From: Hyphomicrobiales bacterium
GTDB taxonomy: Bacteria; Pseudomonadota; Alphaproteobacteria; Rhizobiales; Rhizobiaceae
Length of the DNA: 51,770 nucleotides
Assembly (NCBI GenBank): GCA_012842935.1
Contig: DUSC01000121.1
Location: 1 to 51,770 of the forward strand
Direction of reading: 5' to 3'
Every line of letters begins with the position of its first letter. Position 1 is the first letter of the stretch. The position numbers were made by a program, and so were the translations under genes. Below, one piece after another: positions 9,013 through 17,607 of this stretch. Under the pieces are notes generated by a model that saw nothing but the letters and a program-made list of their open reading frames with translations, ran no database searches and was not told the origin of the DNA.

Positions 9013-10154
9013 TGTCGACCGGTGTGGTCGCCGGCCCGGCGGCGGACACGGCGAGGCGGCCGCGCCTTTCGCCGCTCAACCAGCGGCGCTGGCAGAACTT
9101 CAAGGCCAACCGGCGCGGCTACTGGTCGCTGTGGATCTTCCTCGTCCTGTTCGTCCTGTCGCTGTTTTCGGAGTTCATCGCCAACGACCGGCCGGTGCTG
9201 GCTTCCTACAAGGGGGAGATCCTGTTCCCGACGCTGGTCGACTACCCAGAGGAGAAATTCGGCGGCTTCTACGCCGTCACCGATTACCGCGACCCGGTGA
9301 TCCAGGACGAGATCGAGTCCAACGGCTGGCTGATCTGGCCGCCGATCCGCTATTCCTACCGGACCGTCAACAACGACATTCCCGAAGCGGCGCCGGCGAA
9401 GCCGTCCTGGCTCTACCCCGTCGAGAAGCGCTGCGAGCGCTATCCGGGGGGCGTCGACGATCCCAACTGCACGATCGGCAACTGGAACTGGCTGGGCACC
9501 GACGACCAGGCCCGCGACGTGCTGGCGCGCGTGCTCTACGGTTTCCGCATCTCGGTGCTGTTCGGGCTGACGCTCACGCTCGCCTCTGCGGTGATCGGCG
9601 TCTCGGCCGGCGCCGTGCAGGGCTATTTCGGCGGCTGGACGGACCTGATCTTCCAGCGTTTCATCGAGATCTGGTCGTCGATCCCGGTGCTCTACCTGTT
9701 GCTGATCATCTCGGCCGTCCTGCCGCCGGGCTTCTTCGTGCTGCTCGGCATCATGCTGCTGTTCTCCTGGGTCGGCTTCGTCGGCGTGGTTCGGGCCGAG
9801 TTCCTGCGCGCCCGTAATTTCGAATACGTCAACGCCGCGCGCGCGCTCGGCGTTCCCAACCGAACGATCATGTTCCGCCACCTCCTGCCCAACGCCATGG
9901 TGGCGACGCTGACCTTCCTGCCGTTCATCCTCAACGGCTCGATCACGACGCTGACCTCGCTCGACTTTCTCGGCTTCGGCCTGCCGCCGGGCTCCGCCTC
10001 GCTCGGCGAACTGCTGAAACAGGGCCAGCGCAACCTCAACGCGCCGTGGCTCGGCCTCTCGGGCTTTGTCGTCATCTCGCTGATGCTGTCGCTGCTCATC
10101 TTCATCGGCGAGGCAACACGCGACGCCTTCGACCCGCGCAAGACGTTCCGGTGA
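9012..10154 (+). CDS. yejE: Peptide/microcin C ABC transporter permease YejE
   Basis: A 380-residue DppC/OppC-type permease. After a basic N-terminus (LSPLNQRRWQNFKANRRGYW) comes the first membrane segment. A long periplasmic region typical of YejE (residues about 50-155) follows, then the DppC-like core with GTDDQARDVLARVLYGFRIS and the coupling loop YVNAARALGVPNRTIMFRHL. The start at 9012 is fixed by the TGATG overlap with yejB. The protein partners with YejB. A 62-bp gap, rather than an overlap, separates it from the ATPase gene. Confidence 0.93.
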   Translation: MSTGVVAGPAADTARRPRLSPLNQRRWQNFKANRRGYWSLWIFLVLFVLSLFSEFIANDRPVLASYKGEILFPTLVDYPEEKFGGFYAVTDYRDPVIQDEIESNGWLIWPPIRYSYRTVNNDIPEAAPAKPSWLYPVEKRCERYPGGVDDPNCTIGNWNWLGTDDQARDVLARVLYGFRISVLFGLTLTLASAVIGVSAGAVQGYFGGWTDLIFQRFIEIWSSIPVLYLLLIISAVLPPGFFVLLGIMLLFSWVGFVGVVRAEFLRARNFEYVNAARALGVPNRTIMFRHLLPNAMVATLTFLPFILNGSITTLTSLDFLGFGLPPGSASLGELLKQGQRNLNAPWLGLSGFVVISLMLSLLIFIGEATRDAFDPRKTFR

Positions 10155-10216
10155 GGGGCGATGTGGTGTAAGATTTACAGTCTAGTGCTACGACTGCCCC
10201 ACACGGGGACGCGGTA

Positions 10217-11845
10217 ATGACCGCCCCCCTCCTCTCCGTCCAGGATCTCTCCGTCGCCTTCGCCCAAGGTGGCTGGACTTCGACAGCGGTCGACCACGTC
10301 TCCTTCGACATCGCCCGCGGCGAGACCGTGGCGCTGGTCGGCGAATCCGGCTCGGGCAAGTCGGTGACGGCTTTGTCGGTCCTGAAGCTGCTCCCCTATC
10401 CCGCCGCCAGCCACCCGTCCGGTCGCATCGTGTTCGGCGGCCGCGACCTGCTGTCGCTCGACGACAAGGGCCTGCGCAGCGTGCGCGGCAACAAGATCAC
10501 CATGATCTTCCAGGAGCCGATGACCTCGCTCAATCCGTTGCACACGATCCGGCGGCAGATCGGCGAGGTGCTCAAGCTGCACCAGGGCATGGGCGACCGC
10601 CAGGCCGAGGCGCGGACGCTGGAACTGCTGGAGGAGGTCGGCATCCGCGAGCCGCGCAAGCGGCTGGAAGCCTATCCGCACCAGCTTTCCGGCGGACAGC
10701 GGCAGCGGGTCATGATCGCCATGGCGCTGGCCAACGAGCCGGAATTGCTGATCGCCGACGAGCCGACGACGGCGCTCGACGTCACCGTGCAGGCGCAGAT
10801 CCTCGAACTGCTCGACAGGCTCAAGGACCGCAAGGGCATGTCGATGCTGTTCATCACCCACGACCTCGGCATCGTGCGCAAGATCGCCGACCGCGTCTGT
10901 GTCATGACACAAGGGAGGGTCGTCGAAGCGGGACCGACGAAGGAGATATTCGCAGCGCCCCGTCACGACTACACCCGGCACCTGCTCGCCTCGGAGCCGA
11001 AGGGTCGGCCGCCCGCGGCCGACCCTTCGGCCAGGGTTGTAATGACCGGGCGCGAGGTGAAGGTCTGGTTCCCGATCAAGAAGGGCTTCTTCCGCAGAAC
11101 CGTCGACCACGTGAAGGCGGTCGACGGCATCGACGTCACCGTGCGCGCCGGGCAGACGCTCGGCGTCGTCGGCGAGTCCGGATCCGGCAAGACCACGCTC
11201 GGCCTGGCGCTGGCGCGGATGATCCCGTCCAACGGCCGCATCGAGTTCGACGGCACCGATATCGGCAAGCTCTCCTTCGACGCGATGCGATCGAGGCGGC
11301 GCGAGCTGCAGATCGTCTTCCAGGACCCGTTCGGCTCGCTCAGCCCGCGCATGTCGGTGTCCGAGATCATCCAGGAAGGCCTCGCGATCCACGAGCCGAG
11401 ACTCTCCCCGGCCGAGCGCGAGAAGCGCGTCGTCGCGGCGTTGGAGGAGGTCGGCCTCGATCCGTCGACCCGGCACCGCTATCCGCACGAGTTCTCCGGC
11501 GGCCAGCGCCAGCGCATCGCGATCGCCCGAGCCATGGTGCTGAAACCGAAGTTCGTCATGCTCGACGAGCCCACCTCGGCGCTCGACATGAGCGTGCAGG
11601 CGCAGGTGGTCGACCTCCTGCGCGACCTGCAGGCGCGCCACGGGCTGGCCTACCTGTTCATCAGCCACGACCTGAAGGTGGTGCGGGCGCTCGCCAACGA
11701 GGTGATCGTCATGCGCAACGGCCAGGTGGTGGAGGCCGGTCCGGCGGAAGCGATTTTCGAGCGGCCGCATACCGATTATACAAGAGCCCTCATCTCCGCC
11801 GCGTTCCGCATCGAGACCGCACCGGAAGGGGTCGTGGCCCAGTAG
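10217..11845 (+). CDS. yejF: Peptide/microcin C ABC transporter double ATPase YejF
   Basis: A 542-residue fusion of two ABC ATPase domains, the usual YejF arrangement. The first domain has Walker A GESGSGKS, signature LSGGQRQRV and Walker [13 protein letters not shown]. The second has [17 protein letters not shown] and [12 protein letters not shown]. Each half ends with the oligopeptide-transporter C-terminal extension ([12 protein letters not shown] and [13 protein letters not shown]). It energises import through YejB and YejE from the cytoplasmic side. The start has GGGGA eight bases upstream. The intact motifs argue for a functional transporter. Confidence 0.95.
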   Translation: MTAPLLSVQDLSVAFAQGGWTSTAVDHVSFDIARGETVALVGESGSGKSVTALSVLKLLPYPAASHPSGRIVFGGRDLLSLDDKGLRSVRGNKITMIFQEPMTSLNPLHTIRRQIGEVLKLHQGMGDRQAEARTLELLEEVGIREPRKRLEAYPHQLSGGQRQRVMIAMALANEPELLIADEPTTALDVTVQAQILELLDRLKDRKGMSMLFITHDLGIVRKIADRVCVMTQGRVVEAGPTKEIFAAPRHDYTRHLLASEPKGRPPAADPSARVVMTGREVKVWFPIKKGFFRRTVDHVKAVDGIDVTVRAGQTLGVVGESGSGKTTLGLALARMIPSNGRIEFDGTDIGKLSFDAMRSRRRELQIVFQDPFGSLSPRMSVSEIIQEGLAIHEPRLSPAEREKRVVAALEEVGLDPSTRHRYPHEFSGGQRQRIAIARAMVLKPKFVMLDEPTSALDMSVQAQVVDLLRDLQARHGLAYLFISHDLKVVRALANEVIVMRNGQVVEAGPAEAIFERPHTDYTRALISAAFRIETAPEGVVAQ

Positions 11846-11858
11846 TCGAGGAGAAGCG

Positions 11859-12809
11859 ATGCCCGGCGATCCGAACAAGCGCGTGCTGCTGGCCGTCACC
11901 GGATTCCATCCGCAGCGCTGGCACGAACTGCTTTCCACCCGCAGGGAAGTGGTGCTGGAGCCGGACGGCGAGGCCGATCCGTCGATCGCCTACGCCGTCG
12001 TATGGAAGCAGCGGCCGAACATCCTCTCACGACTGCCGAACCTGAAGGCGATCTTCTCGATCGGCGCCGGCGTCGACCACCTGTTCAACGATCCCGGCCT
12101 GCCTGACGTGCCGATCGTGCGCGTGGTCGCCGCGAACCTCGCCCAGCACATGACGGAATATGTCGTCTGGCGCGTGCTCGATCATCACCGCCAGGGCGCG
12201 CTCTACCGCAACCAGCAATCGCGCAAGATCTGGCGCGAGCCGGCGCAGCGCACCGCGCACGACATATCGGTCGGCATCATGGGCCTCGGCGAACTCGGCC
12301 GCGCCTCTGCCAGAGCGCTGCTCGCGCTGGGCTTCCGCGTCAACGGCTGGAGCCGGACGGCAAAGCCGGTGGAAGGCGTGGCGACCTATGGAGGCGAGAG
12401 CGGGCTGGTGCCGTTCCTCAACGCCACCGATATGCTGGTCGTGCTGCTGCCGCTGACACCGGCGACCGAGGGCATCGTCGGCTACAACCTCCTGCGCGAG
12501 TTGCGTCGGCGCAATGGGCTCGGCGGCGCGGTGCTGATCAATGCGGGCCGCGGGCGGCTGCAGCGCGACGCCGACATCCTGCGCGCGCTCGACGACGGCA
12601 CGCTGAAGGAGGCAAGCCTCGATGTGTTCGAGGTCGAGCCGCTGCCGGAGACGAGCCCGCTGTGGACGCATCCGAAGGTTTTCGTCACGCCGCATGCTGC
12701 GGCGACGTCGGACCCCGATCACCTGGTCGGGCCGATGCTCGACCAGATGGACGCCTTCGAGCGCGGCGAGCCGCTGAAGAACGTGGTCGACCGCGCCGCC
12801 GGATACTGA
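11859..12809 (+). CDS. ghrA: Glyoxylate/hydroxypyruvate reductase A (D-2-hydroxyacid dehydrogenase)
   Basis: A 316-residue NAD(P)H-dependent 2-hydroxyacid dehydrogenase of the GhrA subgroup. It has FSIGAGVDHL, the nucleotide-binding turn GIMGLGELGRASARAL, the catalytic Arg region INAGRGRLQRDADIL, the Glu in FEVEPLPETSPLW and the catalytic His in TPHAAATSD. The WSRTAK segment after the second strand of the Rossmann fold fits NADPH preference (family knowledge). It starts 13 bp after yejF, so it may ride on the transporter transcript. It would reduce glyoxylate or hydroxypyruvate in the cytoplasm. It converges with the NlpC/P60 gene, with 10 bp between stops. Confidence 0.9.
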   Translation: MPGDPNKRVLLAVTGFHPQRWHELLSTRREVVLEPDGEADPSIAYAVVWKQRPNILSRLPNLKAIFSIGAGVDHLFNDPGLPDVPIVRVVAANLAQHMTEYVVWRVLDHHRQGALYRNQQSRKIWREPAQRTAHDISVGIMGLGELGRASARALLALGFRVNGWSRTAKPVEGVATYGGESGLVPFLNATDMLVVLLPLTPATEGIVGYNLLRELRRRNGLGGAVLINAGRGRLQRDADILRALDDGTLKEASLDVFEVEPLPETSPLWTHPKVFVTPHAAATSDPDHLVGPMLDQMDAFERGEPLKNVVDRAAGY

Positions 12810-12819
12810 GGTCGCCGGT

Positions 12820-13680
12820 TCAGGGCCGGCGGAACAGGGTCGGCATGCCGTAGAGATAGCCGATGCGCTCGACCGCGGCGGCGAGCGGTTCCATTGCCAC
12901 CGTCATGGTATGGCCGTTGGCGTGGATGAGCGTCGCGGCGTCGGCCATGATGCCGACATGGCCCTTCCAGAAGACGAGGTCGCCGCGAAGCAGGCCGGAA
13001 AAGTCGGTGCCGGGTTCGAACGGCTCGCCGAGTGTCGCCGCCTGCTGATCGGAATCGCGCAGCACGGCTCGGCCCGCCATGCGCATCGACAACTGGACGA
13101 GGCCGGAGCAGTCGATGCCGAAGGCCGAGACACCACCCCACAGGTAGGGCGTGCCGAGCAGGCTCTCGGCGACGGATACGAAATCCGGCGTGCGGATATC
13201 TGCCGCGGCGACGTGGCCGGCAAAGATCGCCTCGCCGGTATCGAGGAGGGCATAGTGCGTGCCGCGCGTCTCCGCCCAGCCGGCGACGGCGACGGCCGAA
13301 CCGAGCGACAGCGCGGCCACGCGCGGAAGCTTCATGTCGGGTCCGGGATAGAGGAAGGTGCGCGGCACTGAGACGACATGCGTCGGCGCCGGGTCGCGGT
13401 CGGCAAGCGCAGCGGCCTCGACATAGCCGACATAGCCGTCGTGCCCGGCCTGGATCCACGCCCAGCCGTCGGCGACGTCGAAGACGACGACATCGGCGCC
13501 GCGCAGCAGCTGCGTGTCGAGCCCGGCGTCGGCCCTCGGCGCTCGGCGCATGTCGGCGAGCGGGACGGCGATACGCGCCGGCCGGCCGGCGACGAAGCTC
13601 GCCGCCTCCACCTGTCCCTTCAGGCGGATGTCGGCAAGGTCGGGCCTCGCCGCGGTCAGGCGTCGGTCTTGGACGGTCAA
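12820..13680 (-). CDS. NlpC/P60 family cell-wall peptidase with SH3-like domains
   Basis: A 286-residue C40-family peptidase. Residues about 36-90 form an SH3b-like domain (PLADMRRAPRADAGLDTQLL then DGWAWIQAGHDGYVGYV), with a second SH3-like stretch after it. The catalytic domain has Cys191 in FGIDCSGLV, His241 in WKGHVGIM and a third polar residue at His253. Such enzymes cut peptide stems in murein. No signal peptide is evident, so it may act on imported muropeptides; this is inference. The start is TTG at 13680, overlapping the TGA of the MarR gene (TTGA); no earlier ATG exists in frame without entering that gene. Confidence 0.88.
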   Translation of the reverse strand: MTVQDRRLTAARPDLADIRLKGQVEAASFVAGRPARIAVPLADMRRAPRADAGLDTQLLRGADVVVFDVADGWAWIQAGHDGYVGYVEAAALADRDPAPTHVVSVPRTFLYPGPDMKLPRVAALSLGSAVAVAGWAETRGTHYALLDTGEAIFAGHVAAADIRTPDFVSVAESLLGTPYLWGGVSAFGIDCSGLVQLSMRMAGRAVLRDSDQQAATLGEPFEPGTDFSGLLRGDLVFWKGHVGIMADAATLIHANGHTMTVAMEPLAAAVERIGYLYGMPTLFRRP

Positions 13681-14027
13681 AGCGGCAGTTCTCCTGCTCG
13701 CGCGATGATAACATCGCCGAAACGTTCGACAAACAGGGCGCCCTCGACGGTGCGCCGGATGAGCACGTTGCGCTTGTCCGCCTCGTCGCGGTGGCGCGAG
13801 ACGAGCTTCAGCGCGCCCATCGTGTCAAGCGCCCGGGTAATCACGGGCTTCGACACGTTGAGCTTGGCCGCCAGACCGCGCACCGTGTGCGGCGGCTGGT
13901 CGAGATAGACGGTGAGCAGGATCGACCACTGGCGCATGGTGAGGTCGGGCGCGTCGGCGCGCACCTCGGCGAGGTTGACCTGCTGCCAGAGGCGCAGGGC
14001 CTGGATGGGGCGCAACGTGACTGCCAT
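13677..14027 (-). CDS. Small MarR-family transcriptional regulator
   Basis: A 116-residue winged-helix protein. The segment LTMRQWSILLTVYLDQPPHT leads into a helix-turn-helix (VRGLAAKLNVSKPVITRALD), then the wing (LKLVSRHRDEADKRNVLIRR). It is shorter than typical MarR proteins of about 140-150 residues, lacking much of the C-terminal dimerisation helix. The start ATG at 14027 is the only one that keeps the domain clean; the frame stays open far upstream inside the aminopeptidase gene, which is a shadow. Coupling to the NlpC/P60 gene through TTGA suggests it is expressed with that enzyme. Ligand and targets are unknown. Confidence 0.85.
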   Translation of the reverse strand: MAVTLRPIQALRLWQQVNLAEVRADAPDLTMRQWSILLTVYLDQPPHTVRGLAAKLNVSKPVITRALDTMGALKLVSRHRDEADKRNVLIRRTVEGALFVERFGDVIIARAGELPL

Positions 14028-14104
14028 GGCGGGAATGTAGCCGGAAAACCGTTTCGGTTCCGTTTCATTCAAGCCGGAATCGGCAGCCGGCGCAAGTCGG
14101 GCCG

Positions 14105-15481
14105 TCAGGCGTAACGGCGCAGCAGCAGATCCTCCAGCGCCCGGATTCCCTGCGCCTCCGCACCCGTGGGGCAATGCGGCCGGTCGGATGGGCTCCAGGC
14201 GAAGATGTCGAGATGGACCCAGCGTGCGGTCTTCTCCACGAAGCGGCCGAGGAAAAGCGCCGCGGTGATCGAACCAGCGAAGCCGTCGGTGGTGACGTTG
14301 TTGAGATCGGCGACCTTTGACGACAACCCGGCGTCGTAGGGCTTCCACAGCGGCATGCGCCAGAGCGGGTCGGCGCGATCCTCGGCGGCGGCGGCGATGG
14401 CCGCAGCCAGCGTGTCGTCGCGCGTGTAGAAGGGCGGCAGATCGGGGCCGAGCGCGACCCGGGCGGCACCGGTGAGGGTGGCCATGTCGACGAGGAGGTC
14501 GGGTTCCTCCTCGTCGGCGAGCGCCAGCGCGTCGGCGAGGACGAGACGCCCTTCCGCGTCCGTGTTGCCGATCTCGACGGTCAGGCCCTTGCGGCTCCTG
14601 AGCACGTCGCCGGGGCGGAAGGCGTTGCCGGCGATGGCGTTCTCGACGGCCGGCACGAGCACGCGCAAGCGCACGTTCAGGCGCGCAGCCATGATCATCG
14701 AGGCGAGACCGAGCACGTTGGCGGCGCCGCCCATGTCCTTCTTCATCAGGAGCATGCTGCTCGACGGCTTGATGTCGAGGCCACCCGTGTCGAAACACAC
14801 TCCCTTGCCGACGAGGGTGACCTTCGGCGCGTCGTCGGCACCCCAGCGCAGGTCGATCAGCCGCGGGGCGGTCGTCGAGGCGCGGCCAACGGCGTGAACC
14901 ATCGGGAAGTTCGCCTCGAGCAGGGCGTCGCCGACGATCGCGGAGACCTCGGCGCCGTGGCGGCCGGCGAGTTCCCGGACCGCCGCCTCGAGCGCGTCGG
15001 GTCCCATGTCGTTGGTCGGCGTGTTGACAAGATCGCGGGTGAGGAAGACGCCGGCGGCGATGCGTTCGACGCGCGCCCGGTCGACGCCCGGGGGAACGGC
15101 GAAGCGGATCGCCGGGCGGTCCTTCTTGCCATACCGGGTGAAGGCGTAGCCGCCCAGGAGAAGCCCGAGGACGGCGAGGTCGGCGGTTGCCGGCGGATCG
15201 GCGAAGCGCCAGTCGCCGGCCGGCAGCGCCCGCGCGAGCGTGCCCGTGGCCAGCGGCGCGAACGCGCCGTCGCCGTTGCCGACGCCGAGCAACGCGCCTC
15301 CGATCCCTCCGGCCTCGCCGGGAAGGACGAGTACCTTGCCAGCCTCGCCGTCGAACCCGTTTGCCCTCGCCCACGCGAGCGCGCGCGGGTCGATCCCCGT
15401 GCTGTCGAGCGCACCCCTTCCGGCAAGATGCACGGGCAGGTAGTCGGCGGCCACGCCGTCATCGACGAGTTCGATTCCCAT
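14105..15481 (-). CDS. M17 leucyl aminopeptidase family protein
   Basis: A 458-residue cytosolic metallo-aminopeptidase. The family signature NTDAEGRLVLADAL is present, together with the metal/substrate loop VGKGVCFDTGGLDIKPSSSM and KKDMGGAANVLG. These carry the Lys, Asp, Glu and Arg used for two-metal catalysis in PepA/PepB. The N-terminal domain is reduced and divergent. The start at 15481 follows GAAGGAAG six bases upstream; a Met at 15532 would lack such a site. It is the first gene of a minus-strand run with the MarR and NlpC/P60 genes, a grouping that fits breakdown of peptides released from murein (inference). Confidence 0.92.
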   Translation of the reverse strand: MGIELVDDGVAADYLPVHLAGRGALDSTGIDPRALAWARANGFDGEAGKVLVLPGEAGGIGGALLGVGNGDGAFAPLATGTLARALPAGDWRFADPPATADLAVLGLLLGGYAFTRYGKKDRPAIRFAVPPGVDRARVERIAAGVFLTRDLVNTPTNDMGPDALEAAVRELAGRHGAEVSAIVGDALLEANFPMVHAVGRASTTAPRLIDLRWGADDAPKVTLVGKGVCFDTGGLDIKPSSSMLLMKKDMGGAANVLGLASMIMAARLNVRLRVLVPAVENAIAGNAFRPGDVLRSRKGLTVEIGNTDAEGRLVLADALALADEEEPDLLVDMATLTGAARVALGPDLPPFYTRDDTLAAAIAAAAEDRADPLWRMPLWKPYDAGLSSKVADLNNVTTDGFAGSITAALFLGRFVEKTARWVHLDIFAWSPSDRPHCPTGAEAQGIRALEDLLLRRYA

Positions 15482-15613
15482 TGCTTCCTTCTCCGGATTC
15501 GCGAGTCGTACCGGGAGGCGATCCTTAACCATCCGTTAGGGTTAACGGAATACTTCTGCGGAGTGAAAACGCGGTCGCGGAAGGACCGCGGCACGGAACG
15601 GAGCAGAGCGCCG
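15482..15613. promoter_or_regulatory. Divergent aminopeptidase/tadD intergenic region with CtrA-like and GANTC sites
   Basis: This short divergent spacer holds TTAACCATCCGTTAG at 15525-15539. It fits the CtrA consensus TTAA-N7-TTAA at 7 of 8 fixed positions and has the preferred TTAACCAT half. Two GANTC sites, GATTC at 15496 and GAGTC at 15503, lie a few bases apart. I see no convincing -35/-10 pair. CtrA control of tadD is inferred by analogy with Caulobacter pilus genes. Confidence 0.35.
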
Positions 15614-16429
15614 ATGTCGACAGCGCCCAGAACGTCCGCCACGGCGAAGCGGTTGATCAGCGCTTCGCTAGCCGTCGTACTCGCCGCCGGCGTGGCCGGC
15701 TGCGCCAACAGGAACATGACCACGGGATCCATCGACCGCGGCAGCGGCAAGCCCGTCGAGCAGATGTCGTCCAGCGAACTGGAAAACGCTGCCGCAACCC
15801 TCGGCGAGGCCTTCGCCCGCAACCCGAAGGACAAGGTCACGGCGATGCGCTATGCCGCCGTGTTGCAGATGAACGGACGCACCGACCAGTCGCTGGCCGT
15901 CATGCGCAAGCTCGCCATCGGCTACCCGAAGGACCGCGACGTGCTCGCAGCCTACGGCAAGGCGCTCGCGGCCAATGGCCAGCTGGAGCCGGCGCTCGAC
16001 GCGGTGCGCCGCGCCCAGACTCCGGAGTACCCGGACTGGAAGCTCGTCTCGGCGGAAGGCGCGATCCTCGACCAGCTCGGCCAGTCACAGGAAGCCCGCC
16101 TCCTCTACCGCAAGGCCCTCGACCTGAAGCCGAACGACCCGTCGATCCTGTCGAACCTCGGCATGTCCTACGTGCTCGAGGGCGACCTGCGGACGGCGGA
16201 GACCTACTTGCGCTCGGCCGCCGGGCAGCCGTCCGCCGACAGCCGCGTACGCCAGAACCTCGCCCTCGTCGTCGGACTGCAGGGCCGCTTCGACGAGGCG
16301 GAGAAGATTGCCAGCCAGGAACTGTCGGGCGAACAGGCCCAGGCGAACGTCGCCTACCTGCGCTCGATGCTCTCGCAACAGAACGCCTGGAACCAGCTCA
16401 AGGCCGACGACAAGAAGAAGACCAACTGA
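15614..16429 (+). CDS. tadD: TadD-like TPR lipoprotein of the Tad pilus system
   Basis: A 271-residue lipoprotein. The signal peptide ends in a lipobox with Cys30 (AAGVAGC). The rest is a series of tetratricopeptide-like helices, including AAVLQMNGRTDQSLAVMRKL, LLYRKALDLKPNDPSILSNL and GDLRTAETYLRSAAGQ. TadD family members are outer-membrane associated and help assemble the Tad secretin. The start at 15614 precedes the signal peptide; the long open frame upstream is a shadow of the aminopeptidase gene. It converges with tadC, separated by a strong inverted repeat. Confidence 0.88.
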   Translation: MSTAPRTSATAKRLISASLAVVLAAGVAGCANRNMTTGSIDRGSGKPVEQMSSSELENAAATLGEAFARNPKDKVTAMRYAAVLQMNGRTDQSLAVMRKLAIGYPKDRDVLAAYGKALAANGQLEPALDAVRRAQTPEYPDWKLVSAEGAILDQLGQSQEARLLYRKALDLKPNDPSILSNLGMSYVLEGDLRTAETYLRSAAGQPSADSRVRQNLALVVGLQGRFDEAEKIASQELSGEQAQANVAYLRSMLSQQNAWNQLKADDKKKTN

Positions 16430-16461
16430 CCGCGAAGCTGTGTGCCGAGCGGTCCTCCCGC

Positions 16462-16502
16462 AATGACGACGCCCGCGGATGTCCTCCGCGGGCTTCGTCA
16501 TT
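16462..16502. terminator. Bidirectional terminator between tadD and tadC
   Basis: A long inverted repeat has arms AATGACGACGCCCGCGGA and TCCGCGGGCTTCGTCATT with a TGTCC loop, giving 18-bp arms with one mismatch. It lies 32 bp after the tadD stop and 90 bp after the tadC stop, between converging genes. The GC-rich core with AT-containing flanks fits a shared terminator. Confidence 0.75.
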
Positions 16503-16592
16503 CCGGTTCCCGATGGGCCCGAATCCGGTCCGGTGCGGCCAGATCTCCCGCCCCGCCGCGACGCGCGGCCGCGCAGACCGCGGGGCCTTGCC

Positions 16593-17597
16593 CTACTGCT
16601 GGGCCTGGCCGAACACGCCGCGCTCGCTGACCTGGATGCCGGCGGGGCCGAGGATAACGGCGAAAAGAACCGGCAGGAAGAAGAGGATCATCGGCACGGT
16701 CAGCTTCGGCGGAAGGGCCGCAGCCTTCTTCTCGGCCGCGTTCATGCGCATTTCGCGGCTTTCCTGGGACAGCACTCGCAGCGCATGGGCGACGGGCGTA
16801 CCGTAGCGTTCGGCCTGGATCAGCGCCTGGGCGACGGACTTGACCGATTCCAGCCCGGTTCGGCCCGCGAGGTTCTCGTAGGCCTGCCTGCGTTCCTGCA
16901 GGAACGACAGCTCCGCGTTGGTCAGAACGAACTCCTCGGCGAGTTCGACCGACTGCGAGCCGATCTCTTCGGCCACCTTGCGGAACGCCGCCTCGACGGA
17001 CATACCGGATTCCACGCAGATCAGCGTCAGGTCCAGCGCGTCGGGCCAGGCCTTCTGGATCGACGCCTTGCGCTTGGAGGCGCGGTTGGAGACATAGAGC
17101 ACCGGCGCGTAGAAGCCGCCGTAGGCGACCAGGATGCAGACGAAGGCCTTGATGAACAGCGGCTTGTCCGGCATCCCGCCGAGCAGGAAGAGATAGACCG
17201 CCGCCCCGGCGAGGCCGACGAAAGGCAGGACGAGCCGAAAGAACAGAAAGCGGGTCAGCGGGTTCTGGCCGCGGAAACCCGCCATCTTCAGCGAGTTCAA
17301 CGTCTTCTCGTCGGCCAGTGCCCGCCTCAGGTCGAGGCGCTCGACGATGTTTCGCATGCCGGTCGACTGTTCCTCGCGCAGTCCCCTGCGGCGCCGGTCG
17401 GCCTCTGCGGCGAGACGCGCGCGCTGCTTGGCGCGCAGTTCGTCGCGCTCGAGCGCGACCGACTTCATGCGTGCCTTCATCGAGTTGCCGCTGAGCGCCG
17501 GCATCAGCGTCAGCATCGTGGCGAAGACCGCCACGGCGACGAGCATCGCGATCACGAACGCCGGATCGGTAACGGCCTTGACGATGGTTTCGCTCAT
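16593..17597 (-). CDS. tadC: Tad pilus inner-membrane platform protein TadC
   Basis: A 334-residue protein of the T2SS/T4P GspF-like family. It has an N-terminal membrane segment (FVIAMLVAVAVFATMLTLMP), a cytoplasmic region rich in charge, further segments near residues 120-165, and a GspF domain containing AWPDALDLTLICVESGMSVE. A terminal hydrophobic segment (LTVPMILFFLPVLFAVILGP) follows. With TadB it forms the platform over the TadA ATPase. It is last in the minus-strand cpa/tad operon, 10 bp after tadB. Confidence 0.93.
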   Translation of the reverse strand: MSETIVKAVTDPAFVIAMLVAVAVFATMLTLMPALSGNSMKARMKSVALERDELRAKQRARLAAEADRRRRGLREEQSTGMRNIVERLDLRRALADEKTLNSLKMAGFRGQNPLTRFLFFRLVLPFVGLAGAAVYLFLLGGMPDKPLFIKAFVCILVAYGGFYAPVLYVSNRASKRKASIQKAWPDALDLTLICVESGMSVEAAFRKVAEEIGSQSVELAEEFVLTNAELSFLQERRQAYENLAGRTGLESVKSVAQALIQAERYGTPVAHALRVLSQESREMRMNAAEKKAAALPPKLTVPMILFFLPVLFAVILGPAGIQVSERGVFGQAQQ

Positions 17598-17607
17598 GGA
17601 GCCGGCC

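Noticed and set aside
14028-15374. Open frame extending the MarR gene upstream into the aminopeptidase gene
   Set aside because: Arg-rich shadow of the M17 aminopeptidase; the MarR domain starts right after the ATG at 14027.
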